A DNA stretch of 64,000 bases from Providencia rettgeri (GTDB lineage Bacteria; Pseudomonadota; Gammaproteobacteria; Enterobacterales; Enterobacteriaceae). The notes under the pieces were generated by a model. The model was not told the origin of the DNA. It saw only the letters and a program-made list of their open reading frames with translations, and ran no database searches. Positions within the stretch are counted from its first letter, which is position 1; every line of letters begins with the position of its first letter. The stretch spans positions 65,769 through 129,768 of the forward strand of contig NZ_CP096259.1 in the NCBI RefSeq assembly GCF_023205015.1. The letters run 5' to 3'. Both the position numbers and the translations under genes were made by a program. Shown here piece after piece: positions 46,959-55,084 of the stretch.

Positions 46959-47414
46959 ATGCAAATTAATTTTGAGAATCTGACCATTGGCGTTTTTGCC
47001 AAGGCGGCCGGGGTCAATGTGGAGACCATCCGGTTCTACCAGCGCAAGGGCCTGCTGCCGGAGCCAGACAAGCCCTATGGCAGCATTCGCCGCTATGGCG
47101 AGGCGGATGTAACACGAGTGCGGTTCGTGAAATCGGCCCAGCGGCTGGGCTTTAGCCTGGACGAAATCGCCGAGCTACTGCGGCTGGAGGATGGCACCCA
47201 TTGCGAGGAAGCCAGCGGCCTGGCCGAGCACAAGCTCAAGGATGTGCGCGAGAAGATGGCCGACTTGGCACGCATGGAGGCCGTGCTGTCTGAACTGGTG
47301 TGCGCCTGCCATGCGCGGAAAGGGAACGTTTCCTGCCCGCTGATTGCGTCACTGCAAGACGGAACGAAGCTCGCTGCATCGGCGCGGGGGAGTCACGGGG
47401 TGACTACGCCTTAG
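46959..47414 (+). CDS. merR: MerR, second operon
   Basis: 151 residues. Same winged helix and Hg-binding cysteines as copy 1 but a longer, unrelated tail (DGTKLAASARGSHG). Divergent from merT; its end runs into the terminal repeat. Confidence 0.96.
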   Translation: MQINFENLTIGVFAKAAGVNVETIRFYQRKGLLPEPDKPYGSIRRYGEADVTRVRFVKSAQRLGFSLDEIAELLRLEDGTHCEEASGLAEHKLKDVREKMADLARMEAVLSELVCACHARKGNVSCPLIASLQDGTKLAASARGSHGVTTP

Positions 47415-47447
47415 CGTGCTTTATTTTCCGAATTCTGAGACGACCCC
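47410..47447 (-). repeat. 38-bp terminal inverted repeat, mer end of second transposon
   Basis: On the minus strand it begins GGGGTCGTCTCAGAATTCGG, differing from the first mer-end repeat. Everything right of 47447 is plasmid backbone. Confidence 0.95.
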
Positions 47448-47540
47448 TGTAAGTTTCGCACCTGTATTTGTTAAGCTCTTATTTGTATGTTGGCATATTT
47501 GGTTGTGATACTTTCTTTCTAAGAACAGGAGTTCCATGTC

Positions 47541-48374
47541 ATGCTTGATAGCTATATTGGTTCATTGCTGAAGTACCTCCACCAGCTTGACTCTCTTTTT
47601 CGAGATACAAAGGTAATTTCAGCCCTTACCTGTGTCATTCCACCGGTAGAAAAAGGTTGTGATGATATCGGTAAATGCATTGAGCCGGTTGTGAATTGGG
47701 GTCCTCATGCCTATACATCGGTTATCTCATGTTGGCAGGACTTATACATTTCTCCGTTGTACTCACAAAAGTTTGCGAGGCGAACAGCCGGATATGTACA
47801 GTTATCAACTGCGGCTATGGAACTTGCTGATCATCTAATCAAAATTAATACCGTAAAAAACAATATCAGAAGCTCGGTTGTCGCACTGCCAAAATCTGAG
47901 CGTTTCACCATTTTGCGTAAACATCTGAGCAACGTAATGACACTGCATTTGTACCGGAACATTCCTGTATTTAACTCTGACGATGTGATCACTCATGCAT
48001 CATATACGTGGGGATTAAAAGGACTCATGCAGAAAACAGACCCTGTTAAGCTTTATCAGCTCATAGCAGACATAGCAAAAGGCAACGCTGAGTTACAGGA
48101 CTTAATGGATAAAATCCAAGAGTGCCCTGCTAATAGGCTCAGAATAAAGCGTAGCGTTACGCCGCAGCCGATCTGCAACCTAACCTTTTCCAGTGGGAAA
48201 AAACGCTGCATAAACGCTCCTGTGCCGTTTTTGATAGTGCAGGATCAGGATTTTAAAGTAAGTCCCCTGCCATTGTTTACTGCTGAAGCAGACAGACAGG
48301 AGCGTTCTGACAAACACAAAACGACTCTCCTTGGCGTGTTTAGGGGGCAACAGATAATTAAGTTGGAAAAATGA
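47541..48374 (+). CDS. Tus-family replication terminus (Ter) binding protein homologue
   Basis: 277 residues, resembling E. coli Tus (309 residues) over its middle and C-terminal parts. Shared patterns include RFTILRKHLSNVMTLHLYR, LRIKRSVTPQPI and KRCINAPVPFLIV; the match is from memory and not aligned by tool. Tus bound to Ter blocks replication forks from one side. AGGAG lies 10 bp upstream of the ATG. It is the first backbone gene after the transposon, followed with overlap by a lipoprotein gene. No certain Ter site was found. Confidence 0.75.
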   Translation: MLDSYIGSLLKYLHQLDSLFRDTKVISALTCVIPPVEKGCDDIGKCIEPVVNWGPHAYTSVISCWQDLYISPLYSQKFARRTAGYVQLSTAAMELADHLIKINTVKNNIRSSVVALPKSERFTILRKHLSNVMTLHLYRNIPVFNSDDVITHASYTWGLKGLMQKTDPVKLYQLIADIAKGNAELQDLMDKIQECPANRLRIKRSVTPQPICNLTFSSGKKRCINAPVPFLIVQDQDFKVSPLPLFTAEADRQERSDKHKTTLLGVFRGQQIIKLEK

Positions 48375-48667
48375 TGAAGAAAAAAACACAACGGGAATTC
48401 TCAACCGCTCGTTTTTACTTTTGTGCTTCAATTGCCATGTTTTCGTTGATGGGGTGCGGCTCATTGGAGGAACGTGAAAGAGCTGCGTTTGAACTCGTAA
48501 CAAATGAACCAAACCAAGAGAATATTCAATCTTATCTGAAGCTGGCTGAAGAACTACAAAGAAAGCAGGTTGATGAAGCCAGACAAGCGGCAGATGCGGC
48601 TACGTATGAGCGAGACAAAGAGCTCAATGAATATTTCAAACAGTATGGAAGGACCTATAAAAAATGA
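48371..48667 (+). CDS. Small predicted lipoprotein
   Basis: 98 residues; signal sequence with lipobox FSLMGC, then a charged helical tail rich in Glu, Gln and Ala that may form a coiled coil. The start overlaps the end of the Tus-like gene and its stop overlaps the next gene, so the three are probably one operon. Function unknown; entry-exclusion or envelope roles are possible but not shown. Confidence 0.7.
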   Translation: MMKKKTQREFSTARFYFCASIAMFSLMGCGSLEERERAAFELVTNEPNQENIQSYLKLAEELQRKQVDEARQAADAATYERDKELNEYFKQYGRTYKK

Positions 48668-49089
48668 TGAACAACACAGCGTTGTTACAGCACATAGCCT
48701 CTGAGTTTATAGCCCATTCAGGAGTTCCTGCGAAACCGGCATTTGATAAAATTAGTGCAGGTGATGAAACATTCATTAATGAACTGTCACCATCGGATCT
48801 GCTTGAACTATTCGAAAACCCCCTGCCTATTATCATCAATACTTTGACCGGTGAACCTCATTCCGCAATACATAGCCACAGTGACGATATCTTGCCCGAC
48901 TGTACAAACTATGCATATGGGATAGGGTATGAGTCTGCTACTGCTTTGTTTGTATTGGTAGAAGGAATTGAGAGTTACTATCTCGCGCTTAAAGCAAAAG
49001 TATATCTGAAAAACCAAAATTATTTGCCGTTCCTGATAAAATTTAACGGTTTAGACAAACATCCTGACTGCCAAAATCTATACTATTAA
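48664..49089 (+). CDS. Hypothetical protein
   Basis: 141 residues, not recognised. No signal peptide or membrane segment. The central stretch IHSHSDDILPDCTNYAYGIGYESA is notable. Overlaps the lipoprotein gene by 4 bp (ATGA), so it is translated with it. Confidence 0.6.
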   Translation: MMNNTALLQHIASEFIAHSGVPAKPAFDKISAGDETFINELSPSDLLELFENPLPIIINTLTGEPHSAIHSHSDDILPDCTNYAYGIGYESATALFVLVEGIESYYLALKAKVYLKNQNYLPFLIKFNGLDKHPDCQNLYY

Positions 49090-49105
49090 TCACAGAGAAA
49101 TCATT

Positions 49106-49462
49106 ATGAAATTAGCCTACCCACGTACCAAAGAAAACTACACCCTTAAAGTATTACGTTTGTATGCCCTTACTGAAATATTTGTAACCCCGCCAGTTGT
49201 GACCGGTGATATCTATACAGTAGATCTAGCACTGCTGCATATTATGACCCCTAACAATCACTTTAAAGATGAAAGTAAAATAGCGTGTCTAAAACATTCT
49301 TATATACATGGCGAAAAGGTTTCACCACTATTGGTTTCAGTCGTCATTGTTGATGGGCTCCCTAAACTGGCTGTTTTGGATGGATACCAGCGTTACTGCG
49401 CACTGATGGAGATAGTTGCTGAAGGTGGTCAAATTGAAGGAGTGGACGTAAAAGAAGCGTGA
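49106..49462 (+). CDS. Single-domain ParB/Srx-like protein
   Basis: 118 residues resembling only the N-terminal ParB-nuclease/sulfiredoxin domain: VLDGYQRYCALMEI compares with IIDGHHRYCALRMA in the ParB-like gene at 51762. No helix-turn-helix follows. It may be a CTPase-fold or nuclease-type partner of the larger ParB, or a relic of a duplicated gene. Ribosome-binding site AGAGAAAT is weak. Confidence 0.65.
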   Translation: MKLAYPRTKENYTLKVLRLYALTEIFVTPPVVTGDIYTVDLALLHIMTPNNHFKDESKIACLKHSYIHGEKVSPLLVSVVIVDGLPKLAVLDGYQRYCALMEIVAEGGQIEGVDVKEA

Positions 49463-49572
49463 TGCTGGTGGTGATTATGTCGAGTGTGGTTCTGAAGGTT
49501 AGAATGATTCTACATAGCTGAAGTTACGCACCTAAACCACTAGCTTGATATTTTCTCATTTTAAGAACACAA

Positions 49573-49592
49573 TACTGTTTATTTGTACAGTA
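49573..49592. promoter_or_regulatory. LexA (SOS) box upstream of umuD-like gene
   Basis: TACTGTTTATTTGTACAGTA: CTGT-N8-ACAG with palindromic flanks, 12 bp before the umuD-like start. Strong match to the enterobacterial LexA consensus, so the following pair should be DNA-damage inducible. Confidence 0.93.
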
Positions 49593-49603
49593 TTGGGCAG
49601 GGT

Positions 49604-50020
49604 ATGAAATTAACCATATGCAACGTTGAGAAAACACTTCCACTTCCTTATTTCGGGGATCTAGTACAAGCCGGTTTCCCGTCACCGGCGAGTGATTACT
49701 TAGAGGACCGTATTGATTTAAACACTTTACTGATCAAGCACCCATCAGGCACATACTTTTTACGAGTATCTGGTACTTCTATGATGGACGCACAGATTCT
49801 AGATGGAGATATCGTCATAGTTGATAGTTCGATTGATGCAAAACACGGAGATATCGTTATTGCTTCACTCGATGGAGAGTTTACGATAAAACGGTTACAA
49901 ACCAGCCCTGTTACTGCCCTTATACCCATGAACAGCAACTACTCACCAATATACATCAATGAGGGTGAAGAATTGAGTATATTCGGCACCGTGACCTACA
50001 TTATCCACAAGGCAAGATAA
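49604..50020 (+). CDS. umuD: UmuD-like DNA polymerase V accessory protein
   Basis: 138 residues from MKLTICNVEKTL; a 7-codon upstream extension lies in the operator and is ignored. S24-type peptidase: self-cleavage site AG in QAGFPSPASDY, nucleophile Ser in GTSMMDAQ, Lys in GEFTIKRL. RecA-stimulated self-cleavage gives UmuD', which joins UmuC for translesion synthesis. Preceded by a LexA box; its last base is the first of umuC. Confidence 0.92.
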   Translation: MKLTICNVEKTLPLPYFGDLVQAGFPSPASDYLEDRIDLNTLLIKHPSGTYFLRVSGTSMMDAQILDGDIVIVDSSIDAKHGDIVIASLDGEFTIKRLQTSPVTALIPMNSNYSPIYINEGEELSIFGTVTYIIHKAR

Positions 50021-51282
50021 TGTTTGCCTTAGTTGATGTAAACAGTTTCTACGCCAGTTGTGAGCGCATTTTTCGCCCTGATATTGCCAATAAGCCAGTT
50101 ATTGTTTTATCAAACAACGATGGTTGTGTTATTGCACGTTCAAAGGAAGTGAAGTTGCTTGGGATCAAAATGGGGGCTCTATACTTTGAGATTCAGTCTC
50201 TGATTAAAAAGCATGATATTCAGGTGTTTAGTAGTAACTACGCCCTTTATGCTGACATCAGCAACCGAGTCATGGACACACTATCTGGTTTTGCCCCAAG
50301 AGTAGAAACGTATAGTATCGACGAGCAGTATCTAGATATGACCGGCATGTCTAGAAACTTTCCTTTAGAAGATTACGGTCGCAAGATACAACAACGAATT
50401 TTGCAGATAGCTCATGTACCGGTCGGTGTTGGTTTTGCTCAAACTAAAACACTGGCTAAACTGGCAAACCATGCTGCTAAAACATGGACCAAAACAGGCG
50501 GTGTAGTCGATTTGAGTGCTACTTCACGTCAGAAACGGCTCATGTCCCTTGTGCCTGTTAATGAAGTATGGGGTGTGGGTAGAAAAATAAGTAACCGGCT
50601 AAATGCTATGGGGATAGTTACAGCGCTTGATTTGGCTAGGGCTGAAACAACCATGATCCGTAAAACATTCGGTGTGGTTGTAGAACGCACTGTGAGAGAG
50701 CTGAACGGTGAATCTTGCATCGAGCTTGAAGAAGTAGCAAAAACTAAAGAGCAAATCATTTGTTCACGTTCATTTGGGAAAAAAATTGAGCTCTATGAGC
50801 ATATGCATCAGGCTATCTGCGAGTATTCAGAGAGAGCAGCAGAGAAACTTCGAGCTGAAAAACGAGTCTGTTCCTTTGTTTCTGTTTTTATCCAAACCAG
50901 CCATTACGCCAGCGGACCTCAATACTACAACCACCGTTCTGAACGGTTAGAATATCCAAGTGCTGATACAAGAGACATAATCAATGCAGCAGTGCGTCTG
51001 TTAAAGACCATCTGGAAATCGGGGGTTAAATATCACAAAGCTGGCATCATGCTCACTGATTTTTCTGATCCATCAGTTACTCAACTTAATTTATTTTCTG
51101 ATAGTAAACCCTACAAAGGAAGTGAACAATTGATGAAAACCTTGGACCAGATAAATAATCGAGGTGTTAGCAAAATATGGTTCGCTGGAAAAGGAATGGA
51201 CAAAAGCTGGCGCATGAAGCGAGAAATGCTTTCACCGGCATACACTACGAGAATATCAGATCTTCCCGTAGTAAAGATTTAG
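50020..51282 (+). CDS. umuC: UmuC-like Y-family DNA polymerase V catalytic subunit
   Basis: 420 residues, normal length. Catalytic acidic residues in FALVDVNSFYASCE and YSIDEQYLD, helix-hairpin-helix around VNEVWGVGRKISNRL, and a beta-clamp motif QLNLF near residue 364. Overlaps umuD by one base. A plasmid-borne mutagenic repair polymerase like MucB, RumB or ImpB. Confidence 0.94.
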   Translation: MFALVDVNSFYASCERIFRPDIANKPVIVLSNNDGCVIARSKEVKLLGIKMGALYFEIQSLIKKHDIQVFSSNYALYADISNRVMDTLSGFAPRVETYSIDEQYLDMTGMSRNFPLEDYGRKIQQRILQIAHVPVGVGFAQTKTLAKLANHAAKTWTKTGGVVDLSATSRQKRLMSLVPVNEVWGVGRKISNRLNAMGIVTALDLARAETTMIRKTFGVVVERTVRELNGESCIELEEVAKTKEQIICSRSFGKKIELYEHMHQAICEYSERAAEKLRAEKRVCSFVSVFIQTSHYASGPQYYNHRSERLEYPSADTRDIINAAVRLLKTIWKSGVKYHKAGIMLTDFSDPSVTQLNLFSDSKPYKGSEQLMKTLDQINNRGVSKIWFAGKGMDKSWRMKREMLSPAYTTRISDLPVVKI

Positions 51283-51761
51283 AGGAAATGCTATCCGTTC
51301 ACGATGTCTGATACAGAGTTATATATTATAGATCGTAAAGTTGATGTTGTATTTGAGCTTAATATTGATGAAGTCTGACATAAGTATCAAATTCCAGTTA
51401 TATACCTGCCGATAATCCACCAGCGTATTTAGCAGGTTTCACCGCAATCCTGCATATTGCTTCAACCAAGATACCTAAGTTGAGAACGTCTTTCGTTTAG
51501 AATTATATTCATATTTCTGAACATTATTAAGATAATGAAACAATCATTATCAATTTATGATTATTGCGATATGTCATTGATATAATTATCTTTAATCATT
51601 TTACCCTCTGGAGTTGTTCGTCTTTAACTAATTGATAACAGTGCACATAAATCGAAATGATGCCGTTTTCCCTATGTAACTAAGGAAAATAGAAAATCCT
51701 GTGTGATAGCCTTACGTCGAATAAAAATAATACCTAGTTACACAATGACAAGGCGAGGACT
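51283..51761. other. 479-bp region without a clear gene
   Basis: AT-rich spacer between umuC and the ParB-like gene. The only frame with some appeal is 51304-51378 (24 residues, MSDTELYIIDRKVDVV), lacking a good ribosome-binding site; it may be a gene remnant. GGCGAGG before 51762 serves the ParB-like gene. No repeat array, tRNA or terminator was recognised. Confidence 0.5.
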
Positions 51762-52808
51762 ATGAATACTAACGCAGCAATTTCTACGAATAGCAGTCAA
51801 CAAAATTCGAATATAAGCAAGGTACTTCTCAATGACCTACCCTACCCTACGCTGAAGAAAAATACTGAAGCGCACAATATCTCAACATTACGTAAAATGT
51901 CTGATGCCTTTGAGGAAAAGGTGTGTTCGCGTGGTGATATTTATCGCGTTAACGTTGAGTTACTGTATGTACAGGAAGGCTTCAATCTTCGGGAGATCGA
52001 TACTGAACATGCTGGACGTATCAAGAATTCGTATGTATCAGGTGTTTATGTTCCACCTATCGTTGTGAAAGTTATAACGGTTGATAATCTGCCACGCTTA
52101 CAGATTATTGATGGACACCACAGATATTGCGCTCTACGCATGGCAATGGAAGAAGGCTGCACGATTAAGGGCGTATACGTCACGGAGTTCTCAGGCAGTC
52201 AGCAACTCGAAATCGTCAATATGCTGACATCTTCAGAAGGAAAACCTTTAGCTCCGTTAGAAAAAGCTGATGGTTTCCATCGTTTACTTAGTATGGGATG
52301 GGAAAAAAAGGAAATTGCACGATATACGAATACAAGTGTTGTTACGATCAACAGATTATTACGCTTGTTCCGAGCAGATTACAGAATCACTGATCTTGTC
52401 AGGAAGAACCTGATTACTTCAGATTTAGCTATAGAAATACTGCTTGAGTGTGAAGAAACGAATCAAGAGGCATATGATGTGATCATTGCCGGATTGCAAA
52501 AGGCAACTGATAGCGGCAAAAATAAAGTTACACGGAAATTTGTACCTTCGGCGAAGAAAGTACCTTTTTCAAAAAAAGAAATACATTCTGTGTTTTCACA
52601 ATTAAGTGAAATCCGCACAACTATTCACGAAAAAGTTGCTGATATTCAAGAAAATGATGAAACAGTAACGGTCGAAATGCCAGTAACAATTGTGACCCTG
52701 CTTAATGATGTACTTCAGAAGTTTGCGAATGATGAATCAGCCGCATCTAATGATGATGAGAACGAACCGCATGAAACCGAATCTAACACTGAAGCTATTC
52801 AGGCTTAA
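51762..52808 (+). CDS. ParB-family DNA-binding protein
   Basis: 348 residues. ParB N-terminal domain (IIDGHHRYCALRMAMEEG near residue 118), then a helix-turn-helix (WEKKEIARYTNTSVVTINRL) and an acidic C-terminal tail. No parA is adjacent; the plasmid's partition genes are the parF-parG pair 2 kb away. It may act as a KorB-like regulator or in replication control. ssb follows after 2 bp. Confidence 0.85.
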   Translation: MNTNAAISTNSSQQNSNISKVLLNDLPYPTLKKNTEAHNISTLRKMSDAFEEKVCSRGDIYRVNVELLYVQEGFNLREIDTEHAGRIKNSYVSGVYVPPIVVKVITVDNLPRLQIIDGHHRYCALRMAMEEGCTIKGVYVTEFSGSQQLEIVNMLTSSEGKPLAPLEKADGFHRLLSMGWEKKEIARYTNTSVVTINRLLRLFRADYRITDLVRKNLITSDLAIEILLECEETNQEAYDVIIAGLQKATDSGKNKVTRKFVPSAKKVPFSKKEIHSVFSQLSEIRTTIHEKVADIQENDETVTVEMPVTIVTLLNDVLQKFANDESAASNDDENEPHETESNTEAIQA

Positions 52809-52810
52809 CT

Positions 52811-53155
52811 ATGGAATTACTTAACAAAGTCCAACTGATCGCAAGATTAGGTTCGTCACCGAAAGATAATCTGAAGTATTCAGAACGTAACGGTGAGGCA
52901 ATGACCTACTTCTCTGTTGCAATTAATCGACATGACTCGAAAGGAAACTCGATTACAGATTGGTTTAACATTAGTGCATACGGAAAAATAGCAGAAATAG
53001 CAGCTAATTTTGGTCAGAAAGGACAACTTGTTTACATCGAAGCAAGGCTACAACCGGCTAATAACTCCTGTTCTATAATAATGAATTACCAGACAGGTGT
53101 GTTTAGAGTATTACCTAATAGTAAAAATACAAATGCAGGAGAGCAGAATGGCTAA
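52811..53155 (+). CDS. ssb: Single-stranded DNA-binding protein-like
   Basis: 114 residues with an OB fold typical of SSB: NKVQLIARLGSSP, YFSVAINR, DWFNISAYGKIAEIA, LVYIEARLQ. Short, and lacks the acidic DDDIPF tail that recruits partner proteins. Probably protects single strands during plasmid replication or transfer. Between the ParB-like gene and the next ORF, overlapping the latter by 8 bp. Confidence 0.85.
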   Translation: MELLNKVQLIARLGSSPKDNLKYSERNGEAMTYFSVAINRHDSKGNSITDWFNISAYGKIAEIAANFGQKGQLVYIEARLQPANNSCSIIMNYQTGVFRVLPNSKNTNAGEQNG

Positions 53156-53570
53156 GGCAGACCAAATTTCAAATTGTAACGTTCAAAATCCTAATTATGT
53201 GATGGCAGAAATGAAACGAGATCAAACAGTTCTAAACTATGCCCTATTTAAAGCGCGTGAGAAGCTATACGAGCTCAAACACCTAATGAATACGTCACAG
53301 TGCAGTGAAAGTGAAATTATGCGCTATAACGGGGTACTGGAGATGCTGGATAGCATATTTTCATCAGATGAAAAGGAACGTCAGAACTTATATCACTCTA
53401 TGATCATGTCTGGTGTACAAATCATGTCCGGTAAGTTAAGTGGTGAGAATAGACAAGCCGTATTAGAAGCAACGACACCAGATCAGTTGGATGAGGTTTT
53501 AAAAGCCTCGGAAAATGAGGTATGGACTGAGTTGCAACTGCTATGTGAACAGCAGAACAACCTAAACTAA
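53148..53570 (+). CDS. Hypothetical protein
   Basis: 140 residues from MAKADQISNC, chosen because CAGGAGAG lies just upstream and the start overlaps the ssb stop. Mostly helical and charged; not recognised. Its place after ssb suggests a role in DNA metabolism, which is inference only. Confidence 0.65.
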   Translation: MAKADQISNCNVQNPNYVMAEMKRDQTVLNYALFKAREKLYELKHLMNTSQCSESEIMRYNGVLEMLDSIFSSDEKERQNLYHSMIMSGVQIMSGKLSGENRQAVLEATTPDQLDEVLKASENEVWTELQLLCEQQNNLN

Positions 53571-53579
53571 GAATCCAAA

Positions 53580-53972
53580 ATGAAACTTACAATATCCTTG
53601 CCTTTCATTCTGATAACTACGCTGATCTCAGTGCCAGCGTTGGGTAATAGTTATTCTGCAATGGAAGGGATTGAAGGACAGCGATATTCTGATTTAGAGA
53701 AATACAAAGCCAACTGTCCAGCTTGTATGAGTGTTGTACAAAACATTAAAGATATCCGCTATCAGGTATGTGCGCAGTCAGTGACGGCAGATGATGTGAT
53801 AGTTAGGGACCCTTTATATGGCTATCTGAATAGTTTGAAATTCATGTTGAATGATGATGCTTATAAACAGGTATTGACAATCATTGGTCATGAGAAGGAT
53901 TGTTCTAATAGTATGAATTGGCTAGAAAAGGCTAATTCAAAGATCGAGCCACAGCTAAACAAGGCATATTGA
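53580..53972 (+). CDS. Secreted cysteine-containing protein
   Basis: 130 residues with a signal peptide (MKLTISLPFILITTLISVPALG). The mature part has CPAC near residue 46 and two further Cys (VCAQSV, KDCSN), suggesting disulfides. The CPAC spacing resembles thioredoxin-type CXXC, but no thioredoxin fold is evident. Follows the previous gene by 9 bp. Confidence 0.65.
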   Translation: MKLTISLPFILITTLISVPALGNSYSAMEGIEGQRYSDLEKYKANCPACMSVVQNIKDIRYQVCAQSVTADDVIVRDPLYGYLNSLKFMLNDDAYKQVLTIIGHEKDCSNSMNWLEKANSKIEPQLNKAY

Positions 53973-54028
53973 CGGCTATGTGCTGCGCTTTGTACCTCTA
54001 TTTTTTCTGCCCTGCCAAAATGACAGCC

Positions 54029-54054
54029 AAAAAAAAACGCCACAATGTGGCGTT
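54029..54054 (-). terminator. Hairpin with minus-strand U-run
   Basis: Stem AACGCCACA/TGTGGCGTT (54036-54054) with an A-run at 54029-54037, which is a U-run on the minus strand. It reads as a terminator for leftward transcripts, although no leftward gene is visible just to its right. Could act for both strands. Confidence 0.6.
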
Positions 54055-54125
54055 ATAACCCTAGTGTTGGTACTTATTATAATCATATAACGTATGGCAA
54101 AACTAATTATACACATAAACACTCA

Positions 54126-54165
54126 TGTGTATATGTGTTAATGTGTTAATGTGTATTTGTGTGTG
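54126..54165. repeat. 8-bp phased repeat array 1 (TGTGTTAA type)
   Basis: Five contiguous octads: TGTGTATA, TGTGTTAA, TGTGTTAA, TGTGTATT, TGTGTGTG. Inverted copies follow (to about 54212). The same octads surround parF and parG. Lies in the 350-bp gap before the gene at 54323, so it could be its operator and/or part of the centromere. Confidence 0.75.
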
Positions 54166-54322
54166 ATTCGTCACATATACACGTATGTGTTAATGTGTGT
54201 ATACACATATAAAAATATTTTAGGCTTTATAGGTAATCAACCTAAAATCTAAGTGAAGAATTAAATCACAGGTACAATAATAAAAAGCAAAAACACTACC
54301 AGTTAAAGTAGAGGACCGGAGC

Positions 54323-54691
54323 ATGTTTGTTTTTAATGAAGAAACATTCCAACGAAACCCGAGCAACCCATGTCCAGATAATGAATTCAATAGTGACGTG
54401 ATTGATTTTATAAAGGAAATAAGACGGTTTTATCCTGAGTTAGAGCATTGGAGCAATACCGGTGTGCTGTTTGCTTGGGAAGCATATCTACAAGATATAT
54501 ATGCGGTCGGTTGGACTGAATTGGTACGCAAGAGAGAGAACGGCTTTCTCGCGTACTGTTACATAACGCAGTTACGACCAAGCCTTGATTTTGGTGGAAC
54601 AGGAACATACAACACTGAAATTTGGGATCTTGGAGAGCAAGAGCCGTGGAACAAACAACCATTGCCAAAACTACCAGATTGGGTCGAATAG
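54323..54691 (+). CDS. Hypothetical protein
   Basis: 122 residues, rich in Trp and Tyr (FAWEAYLQDIYAVGW, WDLGEQEPWNKQ), soluble, not recognised. Good ribosome-binding site (GAGGACCGGAGC). Lies between octad array 1 and the parG terminator and may be controlled by the ParG-like repressor. Confidence 0.6.
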   Translation: MFVFNEETFQRNPSNPCPDNEFNSDVIDFIKEIRRFYPELEHWSNTGVLFAWEAYLQDIYAVGWTELVRKRENGFLAYCYITQLRPSLDFGGTGTYNTEIWDLGEQEPWNKQPLPKLPDWVE

Positions 54692-54750
54692 TCGAGCATG
54701 AGACACTTCTGTTTTGAATTTTACATAGTGAAACTGAGATAAAAGTGCAA

Positions 54751-54775
54751 TAAAAAGGGATGAAATATCATCCCT
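54751..54775 (-). terminator. Terminator of the parF-parG operon
   Basis: Stem AGGGATGA/TCATCCCT with a 4-base loop (54756-54775), followed on the minus strand by five U (54751-54755), 14 bp after the parG stop. Confidence 0.85.
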
Positions 54776-54788
54776 AGAAAAACACTAC

Positions 54789-55016
54789 CTATTCATTTTG
54801 CTTCAGCCACTGATGAACATAATCTGATATTACATCTTTCATGGTGGTGTTTCGTTTGACACATGCAGCTTTGAATCGAATTTGAGTATCTTCATCAAGA
54901 TCTACATTTATACGTTTTGTTTTTGTACTTTTTTCAAGAATTTTATCTAAGTCTCTGTTTTCACCGAACTTCATCTTTTGTGAATTTGATGATTCATTTA
55001 CTTTTTCTAGTGCCAT
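54789..55016 (-). CDS. parG: ParG-type ribbon-helix-helix partition protein
   Basis: 75 residues, close in size and layout to ParG of TP228. A flexible N-terminal tail (KMKFGENRDLDKIL) is followed by a ribbon-helix-helix (KRINVDLDEDTQIRFKAACVKRNTTMKDVIS). ParG binds the centromere and its own promoter and stimulates ParF ATPase through an Arg in its tail. Last gene of the leftward parF-parG operon, 114 bp after parF. Confidence 0.88.
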   Translation of the reverse strand: MALEKVNESSNSQKMKFGENRDLDKILEKSTKTKRINVDLDEDTQIRFKAACVKRNTTMKDVISDYVHQWLKQNE

Positions 55017-55084
55017 AAAGTATCTCTTTTAATTTAAACACATATACGCTTTTGTGTTTTAGCGCTTATGTGTAAATACACGTT

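Larger units (their letters stand above)
39472..47447 (-). mobile_element. Second mercury-resistance transposon (Tn21 family, hybrid)
   Basis: 7,976 bp between 38-bp repeats at 39472-39509 and 47410-47447. Holds tnpA, tnpR, res, a DUF3330 gene and a full mer operon without integron. The left flank TAATA belongs to the Tn21-type insertion, but the right flank is TGTAA, so the two halves come from different insertions. Confidence 0.9.

Noticed and set aside
39472..47447. Simple insertion of the second mercury transposon into the backbone
   Set aside because: The 5-bp flanks differ (TAATA and TGTAA), so it did not enter as one unit at this place.
51671..51683. CCCTATGTAACTA shared with 63978-63990, considered as a plasmid iteron or Ter-like site
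   Set aside because: Only two copies, one of them inside the coding start of the last gene; the core TGTTGTAAC of Ter is missing.
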